Below, one piece after another: positions 10,335 to 22,371 of a stretch of 64,000 bases of DNA. The stretch is from NCBI RefSeq assembly GCF_043290135.1, contig NC_134710.1, positions 204,622,192 through 204,686,191 of the forward strand, given 5' to 3'. Position numbers and translations under genes: made by a program. The notes beneath the pieces are model-generated. The model made no database searches. It was given only the letters and a program-made list of their open reading frames with translations, and was not told the origin of the DNA. Source of the stretch: Rhipicephalus microplus. Lineage: Eukaryota > Arthropoda > Arachnida > Ixodida > Ixodidae. The first letter of the stretch is position 1. Every line of letters starts with the position of its first letter.

Positions 10335-10548
10335 ATGGGCAGACGCTATGCGGTGACCGAATTTTCCGAATATGTCAATCCTAATAGCATCGTCTAGTAT
10401 ATGCTCTAGAAACCTGCTTTTAAAACTCCCGCATTGGGTGACCATGGGCAGACGCTCCGCTACGAGCGAATTTTCCCAAATTTGTAGATGTCGATTGGGT
10501 CGTCTAGTGCACGCTCAAAAAAACCTATTTGGGGCTCGCGCGACGGTT
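10335..10548 (+). repeat. Imperfect tandem duplication, about 109 bp
   Basis: Two diverged copies start with ATGGGCAGACGCT at 10335 and 10444. Both continue with a GCGAATTTTCC-like segment, then TCGTCTAGT (10391 and 10500), ACGCTC/ATGCTC, AAACCT and a terminal GGTGACC/GGTTGAC. Divergence of perhaps a quarter of positions suggests an old event. Confidence 0.65.
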
Positions 10549-12177
10549 GACACTCCTATCTTAGGGAAAACCGCCCGCACTTCAAACAGGTTTTAGTGGT
10601 GCCTGCCACCGAGCGTAACATACGCTCTCCACTCTCCCCCGACCCACCCTCCCCGCCCTACCGCCTTCATCAAAATCCAACAGTGAGATCAAACGCGTAT
10701 TCTCTGCATCCCTCTTCTAAGGCGCTTTGCTCAACAGTTGTATTCGTACACGGAACAACTGCTAGCTTTTTCGATAGTAGCCCTAGGTCGACCACGTATA
10801 TTGTCTAGCTCTGGCTAGTTGTTTATTATTGAAGCAGCCATCTTGCCAGTTTATGGTGCGTCTCCCCACCGGCTCAGTTCTTCCTAGTTGAAGACTTTTT
10901 GTAGCACGTGACAATATCAACCAAAAGAACTTAAGTTTTAGTTTTTGGGCAAAAAGGATGTCAGAAGAAAATTCAAACACACCTTTATGGGGGTTTAACT
11001 AAGTGACGTGCCAGCATAGTGTGTTTATTGTTTGCTGCCCCGTTGCCCCAGATATTGTTTCGAGGTAGCGTTAGTATGGCTTCCTTTGCGCTGTGTGTGT
11101 CATACATTACGGGTTATTATCGCCGATGTACCCTGCAATGTACACGTGATCTTTTCCTGAAACTAAAATTTATCTTAGTTGTTCACCTATATGAGTATAC
11201 TTTTGTGTTTTCTGAAACATAAAATGTCACTCATGTCACACATGTCAGATACATTGCGAATTTCGTAAGCAACCAATCATCTCGCCTAAACAGATACTCT
11301 AAACAACCGGCACTTTCGTGAGCACGCAGTAAATATGGTCAAATATTATGCCTTAAAAACAAGTCTTTGTCGCATTAAAAAAAGATAAAAGATACTATGG
11401 TCGTCAGACAGGTTTCGGGCGTCTTCTCTAAAGACCAAATGTATATGAGCTATGTGATGAAAACATGCGTTACATTCCTATGAGGACGCATGACTTCGAG
11501 GGTTATTGTGAATGTCTCTGTATATGTGTCTGTTTGTGTAAATGTATTTTCCGCCGATTTTTTACAAACTAAATTCGCAATTGCATTTTGCTTTACATGA
11601 CACATTCCTAGTTTAGTCTTGCAACAAGCGTATTTATCAGCAATTCTTGCCGTCTTGCAGCTTGTATTGTACGGGGAGGCGGGACCAGTTAGGCTTCCTT
11701 AAAAGGCTTACCGAAGTGCTTGTTGGAAGAAAACAAGCGCTGCGTGAAAAACACACGGTAGAAATTGCGTATGTATTGTAAGCAACAGCCGCCTAGCCAA
11801 GAAATCGGTCAAGATTTCTAACAGAAGGGTGCGTGCCATCACTCTCTAAGGGCCCACGGGAGTAGCCCTACGCGATAGGCGCATAACTGCAACGTCACCG
11901 ACCAAGTTACCTGAATTTCACTTGTCAAAAACTCTGAGCAGCCAAGGACAATATTAAAGTAAGTCGCAAAGTAATATCAGAAAGAAAAAAATGCAAAAAA
12001 CGGCATAATTATTCCGATGCGAAGAAGCCAACAAGAAGCAGTACATGCTGTACATAAACTGCTTATGATTTTCATGCACATGTCATTTATGTTCATCATA
12101 CAGTCAAGTCACGCAATAACAAGCCATCCAACTAAACGCAAGCGCAACATGAGGGTGGCACATGAATCTCGTGGCGC
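10549..12177. other. No gene recognised
   Basis: Decayed sequence with short random ORFs only. No splice-consistent gene, tRNA or transposon motif was recognised. Confidence 0.4.
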
Positions 12178-12421
12178 ATAACATGCGTATGGCTCACTCG
12201 TGGCCATTTTGCTAGCTTGATATAAACAAGAATTGCTATTACGTAACCTCAATTTATGACAAACACAAGTAGCAGGTAGAAACATATAAATCATGATGCA
12301 TGTCATGATTTTTATGCTTCCACCTGCCCCTTGTGTTTGTCATAAGTTCCAGTTACGTAATAGCAGTTTTTGTGTATATCGAGCTAGCAAAATGGCCACA
12401 AGCGTGCCGGGGCATGGAAGT
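12178..12421. repeat. Inverted dimer of the ~140-bp satellite monomer
   Basis: The arms start GTGGCCATTTTGCTAGC (12200) and end with its reverse complement at 12383-12399. They match, with small differences, through GCTATTACGTAAC, ATTTATGACAAACACAAG and CAGGTAGAAACATA. The centre holds ATCATGATGCATGTCATGAT, itself palindromic. The outer part of each arm resembles the satellite monomer of the composite repeats at 37-38 and 53-54 kb, which has GCGGCCATTTTGCTAGCTTCAC. A single strand could form a 200-nt hairpin. Confidence 0.75.
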
Positions 12422-13117
12422 AATGAAGCGCATGCCATATAATGATTTTTATATTACAACCTGTCACTTAAGTCTCTCACACAGTGGAATCACTAAATGC
12501 TGAATTTTGTGCATATCATCATCAGCATTATCATTGTCATCATCTTTATCACCATCAGCGTGACTGCGCCCACTGCAGAGCAAAGGCCTCCCCGCAGGGG
12601 CGCCTGCGCAAGTAGGCGTTTGGTGTGTAGCGACACCACGGACCTGAGCTAACGGGGGAGTTTCGACTCCCTCCCACGCCTAGCCGTGCGTGGCTTTGCC
12701 GTGTCCGGGGAAAAGGGGATCCTGGGGGTTGAGCTGACGCTGGGTGATTGGACCTTTAAGGCCCCCTGGCAGAGGCAACACGCCCCTTTGGCCCTAGCTT
12801 CACGTAGACGGCACCCCCGGATTGACCCGCTTGGGGGGAATCGGCAGTCGCCTTTTCCTGTCTCCCCCTCACATCTTCGTCTTTTCTCTTACTTTAACTC
12901 TTTCCTGTCCTCTACTCTCTTCCGTTGACTTCCGTGTTTCCTGGTGGCAAGGTAGGATAGCCCTGTGTGGCTATCCTACCTTGGATACACCATATTCGGT
13001 TATAGTGGTGGTGTACAGCTGGCGTCTGCAGGGCCTGTGCTTACAGACCCTGCAGCGTCCCCTTGTAGGACATCATGGTGGGTGGCTGACGCCGCTGCCG
13101 AATGTAAACCTTCTCTT

Positions 13118-14305
13118 ATGGCTAGTTCCTTCCCCCCACTACCTGATCGCCCTCAGAAAAGAGGGCGCAGCGATGAAGTATTCCAGTTGTTTGGTCACCA
13201 GAGAGTATCCTTACTCCGATTCCACGTTATCCATGCTGACACACCCGGCAAACCAGTGAGAACAATTTCACCTTTTCTTGTTTCGAAGTCTTTGACAGAA
13301 TTCTTTGGCCCAGGATATGAAGCATCAAGAATGGCAAGTGGTGGCTTCCTGCTGGAGCTCCGCGACCAGAAACAGTATGAAAAAATGTCTAATCTAGTGA
13401 AATTTGGAGATACCAAATTAATAGTAACCCCACACCAAACCATGAACACCACCCGTGGCGTTGTCTCAGATGATGACCTATTAGGGCTGACGGAGGCTGA
13501 ACTCCTGGAGGGTTTCAGCGAACAGAATGTCATTAACGTGAAACGAATTAGGATGAGGCGTGATGGCAAAGAAGTCCAGACTAAACACCTGATACCTACC
13601 TTCAATTCAAGTGTACTGCCCGACTCCGTTGAGGCTGGGTATATTAAACTTCGAGTGAAGCCATATATACCAAACCCTCTCCGATGTTTCAAATGCCAGC
13701 GGTTCGGCCACAGTTCACACAACTGCCGAGGCCGCCTAACTTGCGCGAAATGCAGTGCTGAAGAGCACACATCAGATGCCTGTGAAAACTCTCTTCACTG
13801 TGCGAACTGTAATGGGGAGCATGCCGCATACTCGCGGTCATGCCCGTGCTGGAAAAAAGAAAAGGAAATTGTCACAATTAAAGTAAAACAAAATATTTCA
13901 TTTAAGTAGGCGCGAAGGCAGGTGTCCTGCCTACCAGAAAATAGCTTTGCCGAATTGGCGCGTCAGGGGGCAGCACCACGATGGCCCCCGGCGCCTGTCT
14001 GGCACACGCTTAGTGAGCCAGGGGTGACGACCTCCGCCCCCTTGGCGGTTGCAGCTAGTGCTGCTCCGCCATCCAAAAAAGACCCACCAACCTCCGGGCT
14101 GGGGGCCGCGAAAGTCTCGTCTTTTGAGGCGAGGCCCTCAAAACAAATGCAGCGCTCGCAAGAGCGCGTGTCCAGCGCCTCGCAAGAGGCAATGGACACA
14201 ACACCGAGCATGAGGGCGCAGCCAGCGCATAAGGATCGGCGCGACTCCGTCGACCAATTCAAAAAAGAAAAATCTCGTGTCATGGCCCCTGGAAAGGGTC
14301 CGTGA
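13118..14305 (+). pseudogene. I-clade LINE ORF1 (nucleic-acid-binding Gag-like protein), one nonsense codon
   Basis: The start is placed at ATG 13118, the first Met followed by the typical ORF1 head MASSFPPLPDRPQKRGRSD, rather than at upstream in-frame codons that fall in the 5' UTR. The protein has an RRM-like central region (about residues 45-150) and three Cys/His knuckles: CFKCQRFGHSSHNC, CAKCSAEEHTSDAC, CANCNGEHAAYSRSC (about 13687-13845). A TAG at 13907-13909 falls directly after QNISFK. The same frame then reads on, ARRQVS and onward, to a Pro/Ser/Ala-rich C-terminus ending at 14305. So this is a single nonsense change in an otherwise open frame of about 395 codons. It packages element RNA in the cytoplasm in related LINEs. 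Confidence 0.85.
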
Positions 14306-14349
14306 GCTCACATTCCATCCTTGAGCACAAAGCACGAAATACATCTAAA

Positions 14350-15313
14350 ATGGACACACAGATCTTACAGTGGAATGTGAGAGGACTTCTCCATAACCTC
14401 AATAATATTAGAGAACTTCTTAATAAACATACTCCAAAGGTGCTGTGTGTTCAGGAAACACATCTCAAGTCCACACAAACAAACTTTCTAAAGCAATATG
14501 CCATCTTTCGCAAAGACCATGACGACGCTGCCGTTTCGTCGGGCGGTGTCGCTATAATACTTGATAAAAGTGTTGCCCGTAAGCAATTAAACCTCCGAAC
14601 TTCTCTTGAGGCAGTTGCTGTCCGAGCAGTGCTGTTCGGGAAGCTACTAACAATTTCCTCTATTTACATTCCCCCGTGCTGTCAACTTTCAAAGACACAA
14701 TTTCAAAGCTTCATTGATGAACTTCCTCCGCCATATATAGTCGTTGGTGATCTAAATGCACATAATCCCCTATGGGGCGACTCTCGTTTAGATGCGCGAG
14801 GACGCCTAATTGAACACTTTCTGTTTTCGTCAGGTGCATGTCTACTAAACAAAAAAGAACCAACGTACTATAGCACTACACACAACACACTCTTCTATAG
14901 ACCTGAGTATTGTATCGAGTACATTAATTCTATATGTGGAGTGGTTCGTTCTCAAGAACCCCTCTGGGAGTGACCGCTTCCCGATTATGTTGAAGCTAAC
15001 AAAAGAAGATACATGCTTGCCTGACTTTCCTCGCTAAAACACCAAGTCAGCCAACTGGGAACTGTTTCGAGAAATTACATTTTTAGACGGAGATGAGATT
15101 GCTGATTTTAACATAGACGATGCTGTAGCATACCTAACAGGTTTTATTATTGACGCTGCAGCGAAATGTATCAAGGAAACTAACGGAATTACCAATAAAC
15201 GTCGCATCCCATGGTAGAACGACGATTGTCGGAAAGCGCGCAACAGACAAAATAAAGCTTGGAGACTACTCCGAAATTACCCAACGGCTGAAAACCTCGT
15301 CAATTTCAAACAG
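14350..15313 (+). pseudogene. I-clade ORF2, apurinic-type endonuclease domain
   Basis: ORF2 most likely starts at ATG 14350, 44 bases after the end of ORF1. The endonuclease motifs LQWNVRGL (metal-binding Asn), CVQETHLKS (Glu) and YIVVGDLNAHNPLWGD (Asp, Asn) are present in one frame to 14973. Downstream the frame shifts. The catalytic SDH motif is seen in another frame at about 14956-14985 as NPSGSDRFPIM, with His replaced by Arg. Target nicking should therefore be lost even apart from the frameshift. The linker to RT is open in pieces and reads through a TAG near 15217. Confidence 0.8.
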
Positions 15314-16760
15314 GTGAAGTCCCAAGCCAGAAGAACGCGTCGTCTTGCAAAGAAAGAAAATTGGAATAGGTACATCTCCAGTATAAATTCTTACACCGAC
15401 GAAACGAAGGTTTGGAATAGGGTGAACAAGTTATTGGGTCGGGAGTCACTCCCCCTACCATTGGTAAGTAGCCGAGGGGAGAGGCTGGAGGAGCAGGCTG
15501 ACTGCCTAGGCGAACACTTTGAATACGTCTCAAGGGCATCGCACTACACGGAAACGTTCTTAAGATTCGAAAAACGCGAAGAGTGGCAACCCCTTAAATG
15601 TAAACGTCCATCCAGGGAGGCTTACAACTGCCCATTTTCATTAGCTGAACTTAAGGCATCTCTTGCGTACTGCAACAACTCGGCGCCAGGTGGCGATCGT
15701 ATAATGTACGAAATGATCAAGTATCTTCACCCAGAGGCACTAAAAACACTCCTAACCCTTTTCAATACCAAGTGGGAAGCTGGATATATTCCATTGTCAT
15801 GGAAAGAAGCGATAGTAATCCCGGTACTTAAACAAGGCAAAGACCCGTCCTTGGCCGCCAGCTACCGGCCAATAGCGTTAACAAGCTGTTTATGCAAACT
15901 ATATGAGAAAATGTTAAACCGACGCTTAACCCACTTCCTAGAAAGTAACAGCATACTAGACCCCCTTCAGTGTGGTTTCAGAGAGGGGAGGTCGACAATA
16001 GACCACCTTGTTCGCATAGAGACATATATCAGAAATGCATTTATTCACAGGCAGTTTGTACTTTCGGTATTCTTAGACCTGGAGAAAGCGTACGATACCA
16101 CATGGCGATTCGGGATTCTACGCGATCTTGCCGCCATGGGCATCCATGGGAACATGTTAAATACAATTGAAAGCTATCTGTCTAATTGAACCTTTCGCGT
16201 AAAAGTGGGAAATGCTCTCTCTAGATTACTTACCCAAGAGACTGGTGTTCCGCAAGGGGGCGTGCTTAGTTGCACACTCTTCCTTGTAAAAAATGAACTC
16301 CCTGCAGTCAGTAACTCCAAGCGTGATGTTTTATTCCGTGTATGTACACGATGTGCAGATGAGTTCCAAATCATACAATTTATCTATCTGCGAACGACAA
16401 GTGCAGCTTGGAATGAATAAATTCTCTAAATGGGCGGATGAGAATGGTTTTAAAATAAACACCCAGAAAAGTACTTGCGTACTCTTCTCCAACAAACGAG
16501 GGGTAATGCCACTACCAAATATTGCGATCAAGGGAGGCCAACTCTCTGTGAGCAGCGAACATAAATTCCTGGGAACCGCTTTAGATTCTAAGCTCACGTT
16601 TATTCCCCATATTAAACATGTAAAAATGAAATGTGTGAAAGCGATGAACCTCCTAAAGCTCCTATCACGTACAACATGGGGTAGTGATCGGAAGTGTCTC
16701 TTGAACTTGTAGAAAAGCCTTGTCTGGTCACGCCTTGATTATGCCTCTATAATTTATCAT
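15314..16760 (+). pseudogene. I-clade ORF2, reverse transcriptase domain
   Basis: The long frame 15314-16189 holds the RT fingers and palm: NNSAPGGDRIMYEMIKYL, WKEAIVIPVLKQGKDPS, SYRPIALTSCLCKLYEKML, QCGFREGRSTIDHL and VFLDLEKAYDT with the first catalytic Asp. A TGA at 16187-16189 stops it. The reading resumes with GVPQGGVLSCTLF (about 16240-16280). The active site at about 16335-16360 reads VYVHDVQM where YxDD is expected, so the first Asp of the pair is His. Thumb sequence LSRTTWGSDRKCLLNL follows, then a TAG at 16710. Catalysis is not possible. Confidence 0.85.
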
Positions 16761-17053
16761 TCCGCAACGCCAAGTGCTTTGAAAATCCTAGACCCCGTTC
16801 ACCATTTGGGTATCCGATTGGCAACCGGTGCCTTCAGGACAAGTCCGATCCAGTCTCTCTATGTTGAGTCGAACCAGTGGTCACTTCACCTGCAGCAATC
16901 CTATAGCAGTTTCACTTATTTTATAAAGGTACGCGCAAACATAAAGCATCCTTCTTATTCAGCTATAAACGATATGACCGCTGCCAGCCTCTACCATAAT
17001 CGACCAGCAGCGAGAAAGCCATTCTCTTTGCGTGTGAGAAGCTTAAGTGAGGA

Positions 17054-18030
17054 ATGGGTGTTCCGCTGCTAGAACTTTGTCCTATGCCCACAACAAAAAA
17101 TTTACCGCCGTGGCAGTGGCAGCTCATACATTGTGACACTTCATTTGCCGAGATCACTAAACACGCACCAGAAGCACACATTAAAATGCATTTCCGACAA
17201 CTCCAGTCCAACTACTCATGGGTAGAGTTTTATACTGACGCTTCTAAGTCGCATGCCGGGGTGGCTTATGCAGCCGTCGGACCATCCTTCTTGGAATCAG
17301 GTGTGCTGCACACGGAAACAAGTATATTTGCGGCTGAGGGTTATGCACTATTGTCCGCTGTGAAGCATATACGGAAATCAAACATGCAAAAATCAATTAT
17401 ATTCACAGACTCGTTAAGCGTCTAAATGCATTAAGATCCCTTATCAGATTCAGAAATCCGGTAATAATGGAGCAGTATTCAGTTCTGTGTACAACAGCGT
17501 ATATGTCCAACCAGCATGTTACTATTTTCTGGGTACCTGGCCATAGAAGTATCGAGGGCAATATGTTAGCGGACCAAATAGCCACGTCAATTTTATTGTG
17601 CGCTATTAACCCCACCGCTACTGTCCCTGCAACAGATCTAAAACCCTTCCTTCGTAAGAAACTGCGAAACCACTGGCAATGCTTGTGGGACACAGAAATA
17701 AATAATAAGCTTCATTTGATTAAGCCGCGGTTGGGTTACTGGCCCTCCGCTACAAGAACACGGCGAACTCATGTCCTATTCTGTCGCCTCAGAATAGGAC
17801 ACACTTATAATACCCATAGCTTTCTTCTGACTGGTGATGAACCTCCTACTTGTGGTAGATGTGGCGACAGGCTAACCGTCCTCCACGTCCTCTTGGAGTG
17901 TGCGGAAGCTGAAAGGGAGAGAAAAAAATATTTTGCTTTAGCATACCGCTATAATCTTCCTTTACATCCGATTATGTTTCTCGGTGAAGAGCCGCTTTTT
18001 GATGCAAAATCAGTTTTAGGCTTTTTATAG
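17054..18030 (+). pseudogene. I-clade ORF2, RNase H and C-terminal Cys/His domains
   Basis: RNase H motifs appear in order: FYTDASKSHAGVAYA (Asp), TSIFAAEGYALLSAVKHI (Glu), IIFTDSLSV (Asp, stop at 17423-17425), and after a frameshift VPGHRSIEGNMLADQIA (fourth Asp, about 17528-17578). All four catalytic acidic residues remain, but the domain is split. The last frame, 17467-18030, ends with CGRCGDRLTVLHVLLEC (CxxCx7HxxxxC) and a short tail FDAKSVLGFL before TAG 18028-18030, the usual end of tick I elements. Confidence 0.85.
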
Positions 18031-18445
18031 TATGTAGTATTGAATGTTTTTAGCCCAACATTGAATGTTTTTAGCCCAACAGGTTCATAGCGCATCCTCT
18101 GTTCAGAGGATGCCGCTGTGATAGCAGCTTTCAATGAGCCCAGGCCTCCATGCTCTTTTTTTAAGGGCTCTGTCAAGGCACTGGTGCTCCATGCCAAGTT
18201 TTTATTTGACATACTTATCACTTTTAAACCATTTTATGTCTCCAAAGCTCACATCATTTGTCAATGCCATAATTCTACTATATGTATATTTTTACACACC
18301 TACAGCGACTGCTTTTTAGGCCCATTTACAGCCACGTCACATCTGTTTTATCTACACTGCACATCCCACAGTTCACTATCATCGCTCTGGCGCTCTTTGG
18401 CCATATCTGGCCCTTGCGCTAATAAACTCCACTAATCATCATCAC
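18031..18445 (+). other. 3' UTR of the I-clade LINE
   Basis: Contains a 28-bp direct duplication (about 18037-18081), a short hairpin GCATCCTCTG/CAGAGGATGC (18092-18101 and 18104-18113), and AATAAA about 20 bases from the element end. The short hairpin close to the stop codon may be a recognition element for the LINE's own RT; that is inference. Confidence 0.6.
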
Positions 18446-20815
18446 AGCAAAGGCCTCTCTTATGATGAGCCTATCTACCCAGTCGTGTGCTTTCTGGGGC
18501 CACGTTATACGTGCAAACGTTTTAACTTCATCAGCCCACCCAAACTTCTTTTGCCCCTTCGTGCGTTTCCCTTTTTTGAAAATCCAGTCAGTTACCCTTA
18601 ATGGCCAGCGGTTATCCTGCCTGCGTGCTCTACTTTATTTCATCTATGATATCCTTAATCCCGGTTTGTTTGCCAGCCCACTCTTCTGTCTCCCTCTTTT
18701 TTTCCAATATGCACACACTTATTCTTTTCCTTTACATCACTCGCTGCGTCATCCTCAATTTAAGCTGAACCCTCTTTGTAAGTCTCCAGGTTTATACTCT
18801 GTACGCAGTGCGAATATGCAGCTGTTATATGCCTTCCTCTTGAGGGTTAGTGGCAGGAACATTCATTATTTGAGAATGCTTACTGATTATAATACACCCT
18901 ATCCTTATTCTTCAAGTTATTTCACTCTCATGGTTAGGCTTCGCGGCCACTACCTGTCGTAAGCAGACATATTCCTTTACAACTTTCAGCGTCTCTCCAC
19001 CTATCGGAAAGTGCTATTTTCTACCAAGACTGTTGCACAATACTTTATTTTTGTGCATATTAGTTTTCAGACCTACTTTTCTGCTTTGCGTGTCTACTCC
19101 TGTAATCAGAAGCTGTAATTCGTCCCCTGAGTTACTCATCAAGAAAATGTCATCAGCGAATCGCAGGTTATAAAGATACTCTTCATGAACTCTTATTTCT
19201 AACTCTTACCCATCTTAAGTCCTGAAAACCTCCTCTAAACACGTGGTGAATACCATTGGAGAGGTCTCGTCTCCTTGCTTTACAGTCTTCTTCAATGGGA
19301 TTCTGTTGCATTTTTTATTGATAATAATGATGGCTGTGGATCCACTGTAGGTTTCTTCCAGTAGGTTTATGTGAATCCCTTGATGCGCTGATTCTGTAGT
19401 GCCTACATTACTGCTAATGTCTCGACTGAGTCAAACGCCTCCTCGTAATCTATGATGCCTATGTGCAGAGTTTGGTTTAATTCCGCACATTTCTCTATTA
19501 CCTAATTCATAGCATGAATCTTGCGTATTCTGAAGTAAGCTGTACAGATTCTGCTTGATCCTTTGGTTAACTAAAATCTAATGCCACCTTAATTCTATTA
19601 GCTATTATTTTTAATAGTTTGTAGAGAACGGACAGTAAGCTGATGGCCCTGTAATTTTGAGTCCCTGACGTTTCGTTTCTTATGATTTAGGATGAGGTTG
19701 GCGTTCTTCCAAGATTCTGGTACCCTTCCCATCAAGAGACACATCGTATATATGGTGGCCTGTTTTTTTAACACAGTTTCTCCGCCATCTTTCAGGGGGT
19801 CCGTTGTTACCTTATCCTGGCCAGCGGTTTTGCCTCCTTGCATTCCATTAAGGGCTTTCCTTATTTCCCCTGTCGTTAGTGGAAGGATGTCGAATTCCCC
19901 TGGACTTTTATTTTTCTCACAATAACATTCTCTTTGTTTTGGCTTCTTTACAGCTTTCTGTAGAACTCCTTCGCCACCTCGAGTAACCTTGCCATATTGG
20001 TTGGGACATTGCCTTCCTTGTTCCTTAATGCATACAGCCAATTTTTGACTATGCACAAATTTGCCTTCGCAGCTTTTAGGCTTCTGCCTTTTTTTACAGC
20101 CTGCTCAATTCTCTTCATGTTATACCTTCTGACGTCGCTTACCTTACGCCTATTGGTTGACTTCGAAAGCTGCACAACTACACATTTGCGGTTCGATTTG
20201 AGGCTTTCATGATATGGCATATCTTAATGGGATTTCTTAACGGGAGACCCATTAGGATATGGCATATCTTAATGGGTCTCCCGTGATAGTTGGCGAGTGT
20301 ACTTTCTAGTGACTGCACATCCGACTTCGATTGCACACTTTTTGATAATACTAGTCAGATGAGCGTACATTGTGTCAACGCTGACGTCGGTTACCTCGTT
20401 TACTGTCTCGAATCTATTCTGAAGCAAAACTGTGCATTCCAGTACTTTCGCTTTCACCACTAGTTCATTGATGGGCTTTTTGCATATACGTTTTTATACT
20501 TCCTTTTTTAAATCTAGGTGAATACGAGCTCTTAAGTCTATGGTCACTGCATCAGATCTTTCCAACTACTTCTACATCGCGCACAATGCCTGAGTGTGCG
20601 CAAAGAATGAAGTCTATTCTATGTTTAGTTTCACCATTAGGACTTTGCCAAGTCCACTTACGGTTAGCTCGTTTTCTAAAGAAGGTATTCAAGATCCGTA
20701 TATAATATGTTCTGTGAACTCTACTATTAAGTCCCATCTGGCATTTCTAGATTCGATGCCGCATTCCCCCACTGCTTGGTCTCCAGCCTCTTTCTTGCCT
20801 GCTTTGGCAATAAAG
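18446..20815 (-). pseudogene. RTE ORF, endonuclease C-terminal part and RT domain
   Basis: On the minus strand the order is as follows. FIAKAGKKEAGD (about 20815-20780) ends the split GDF motif. NTFFRKRANRKWTWQSPNGET and RIDFILC lie at about 20690-20610. A CSDHRL catalytic motif follows at about 20550, just after an in-frame TGA. RT comes next: RKALNGMQGGKTAGQDKV and RVPESWKNANLIL in the frame 20056-19598, then the intact active-site box LRFADDIFLMSNSGD with FADD at 19160-19149. The 3' quarter (about 18960-18460) is the conserved post-RT region. Many frameshifts. Confidence 0.8.
20211..20283. repeat. Local duplication with a 14-bp perfect inverted repeat
   Basis: GATATGGCATATCTTAATGG occurs twice (20211 and 20256). 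Between and after, CGGGAGACCCATTA (20241-20254) faces its exact reverse complement at 20270-20283. This pattern of a duplicated segment plus a perfect snap-back arm fits a template-switch event inside the RTE copy. Confidence 0.8.
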
Positions 20816-22000
20816 CCTATCGAAAAAAAACGAATGGTTGGCATGGTGTAAACCATCACCCATCATTATAGTTGATTTATTCAGTGGGTGAATACTGGAA
20901 AACATCCACCATGGCGCATGGTGAAATATGGTGGGGGCTGCAGTGCCGGCCACGCTTGACCGCGAAATGGCGCCAGAATCACTGTGACGAGCTGCCACAA
21001 AGAACAAAAGAAGAACTGTATAAAAACGTTGTAAAAAACACCCGTCCCGTAAAAAAACTGCTATCATGGAGGATCTAACGTGCAACCTCTGAACTCCCAT
21101 TAGGAGACACTATCCACTGCGCCATACCAACATGACGTATGTCGCGTGTTAAATAGCTAGTTGACATACAATCTTACGGTTGAACTTCAGTTTTGTTTGT
21201 CGTGTACTCTACATAGACGAGATCTGCACTTGCTACTGAAATTTTCACATTTATTAAACACAATCAACTGCTACTTCTAAGGATTGCCACTGCGATAATG
21301 GCACCAGCGCTATATTTTTTTTTACAATTCACACCCGCAAGAAGAAAAAAACAAGTGGACTGGGGAGCAGCTACAGTTTACCGGCGGCTCGTTCCAAAGG
21401 GCGACATCTACTCACGCTTTATGACGCCTCTTGCTCATTCCATAGGTGCGCCCAGCTAATTCAATTGATTGAATATTGGGATGCTTTTCGCGCAACGTAG
21501 AGGGCAGTCGTGCCAGCACACTGCTGTAGCTCTATCGCTATAGCAACAACTAGGCTAGATCCGCCGGCTACCTACAACATCCTCGACCTCAAGCTCTTAC
21601 ATAACGGCTTGGCCGAAACGAATGCAGTGTGCCGGAAACATTATGATATTATACTGGTTCTCCAAGCATACAAATTGCCAAGTCTGTGTTCTCGCATAAA
21701 AGCTAGAGAAGTGCCGGCGAGTGCGACCGGCGGCTGTTGGTGAGGGGAGATGTACGTTCTCTGGGAGTTCTGGAATAGCGTGGCATAGATGTTTGTTGCT
21801 TCTTGCGCGGACACCGTACACAATGAAAAATGCTTCATTTAAGGTATTTGATGCCATGGCTGTGCTGTATTGTCATTCCTAATTGTCAAAATTGAGTATT
21901 CTGAAACCCAGAAGCACGGATAACACAATTGCATGGGCTCGATCAGTAGGCCTAACCTTTGGTGGAAATCATGGTGGTAGAACATGTAGTGTACAGACCC

Positions 22001-22285
22001 CAGCTTGGTACACTATATAAATTGCCCGCCATTATAAGCCCACCCATTATCTGCTTACTGCTTTCCAGCATTATCGCAATGGTGGGCAGAGCTTCTCAGC
22101 TTGGTACACCATGTGGCCCGCCATAACAAGCACCGCCCATCATCTGCTTAGTGCTTCCCAGCATTATCACAATGTTGGGAAGAGCTTGTCAGCTTGGTAC
22201 ACCATGTCGCCCACCATAATAAGCACCACCCACCACCTTCTCAGTGCTTCCCAGCAATATCACAATGGTGGGCAGAGCGTCCTAT
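22001..22285. repeat. Three tandem repeats of 93-96 bp
   Basis: CAGCTTGGTACAC recurs at 22001, 22097 and 22190. Each unit holds CCCGCCAT or CCCACCAT, then CAGCATTATC (or CAGCAATATC) and ending GGTGGGCAGAGC or TTGGGAAGAGC. A fourth unit starts and fades after 22282. Internal to the TIR element. Confidence 0.85.
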
Positions 22286-22315
22286 GATCGCCCACTATCT
22301 AGCCTCTACTTTCCA

Positions 22316-22371
22316 CCATCGCTGCCACTTCAGCCATCTTCTGTACACCATGGCCAAAGTGGCAGCGATGG
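22316..22371. repeat. Perfect 15-bp stem hairpin
   Basis: CCATCGCTGCCACTT (22316-22330) and its exact reverse complement (22357-22371) with a 26-nt loop. Internal to the TIR element. Confidence 0.85.

Larger units (their letters stand above)
12591..18445 (+). mobile_element. Full-length I-clade LINE (5.86 kb) with 12-bp TSD
   Basis: The element is flanked by the perfect 12-bp duplication AGCAAAGGCCTC (12579-12590 and 18446-18457), which is host RTE sequence. It has a GC-rich 5' UTR of about 530 bp, an ORF1 with three zinc knuckles, an ORF2 with endonuclease, RT, RNase H and a terminal Cys/His motif, then a 3' UTR with AATAAA (18421-18426) and a short TAATCATCATCA end. RNase H downstream of RT is the hallmark of the I superfamily. 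Few but decisive inactivating changes: one nonsense codon in ORF1 and several stops and frameshifts in ORF2. The neighbouring imperfect repeats GCCCAACATTGAATGTTTTTA (partly) at about 18036-18080 form a 28-bp tandem duplication in the 3' UTR. Confidence 0.9.

Noticed and set aside
18462..18962. 166-codon plus-strand ORF
   Set aside because: It is the antisense of the RTE LINE post-RT region.
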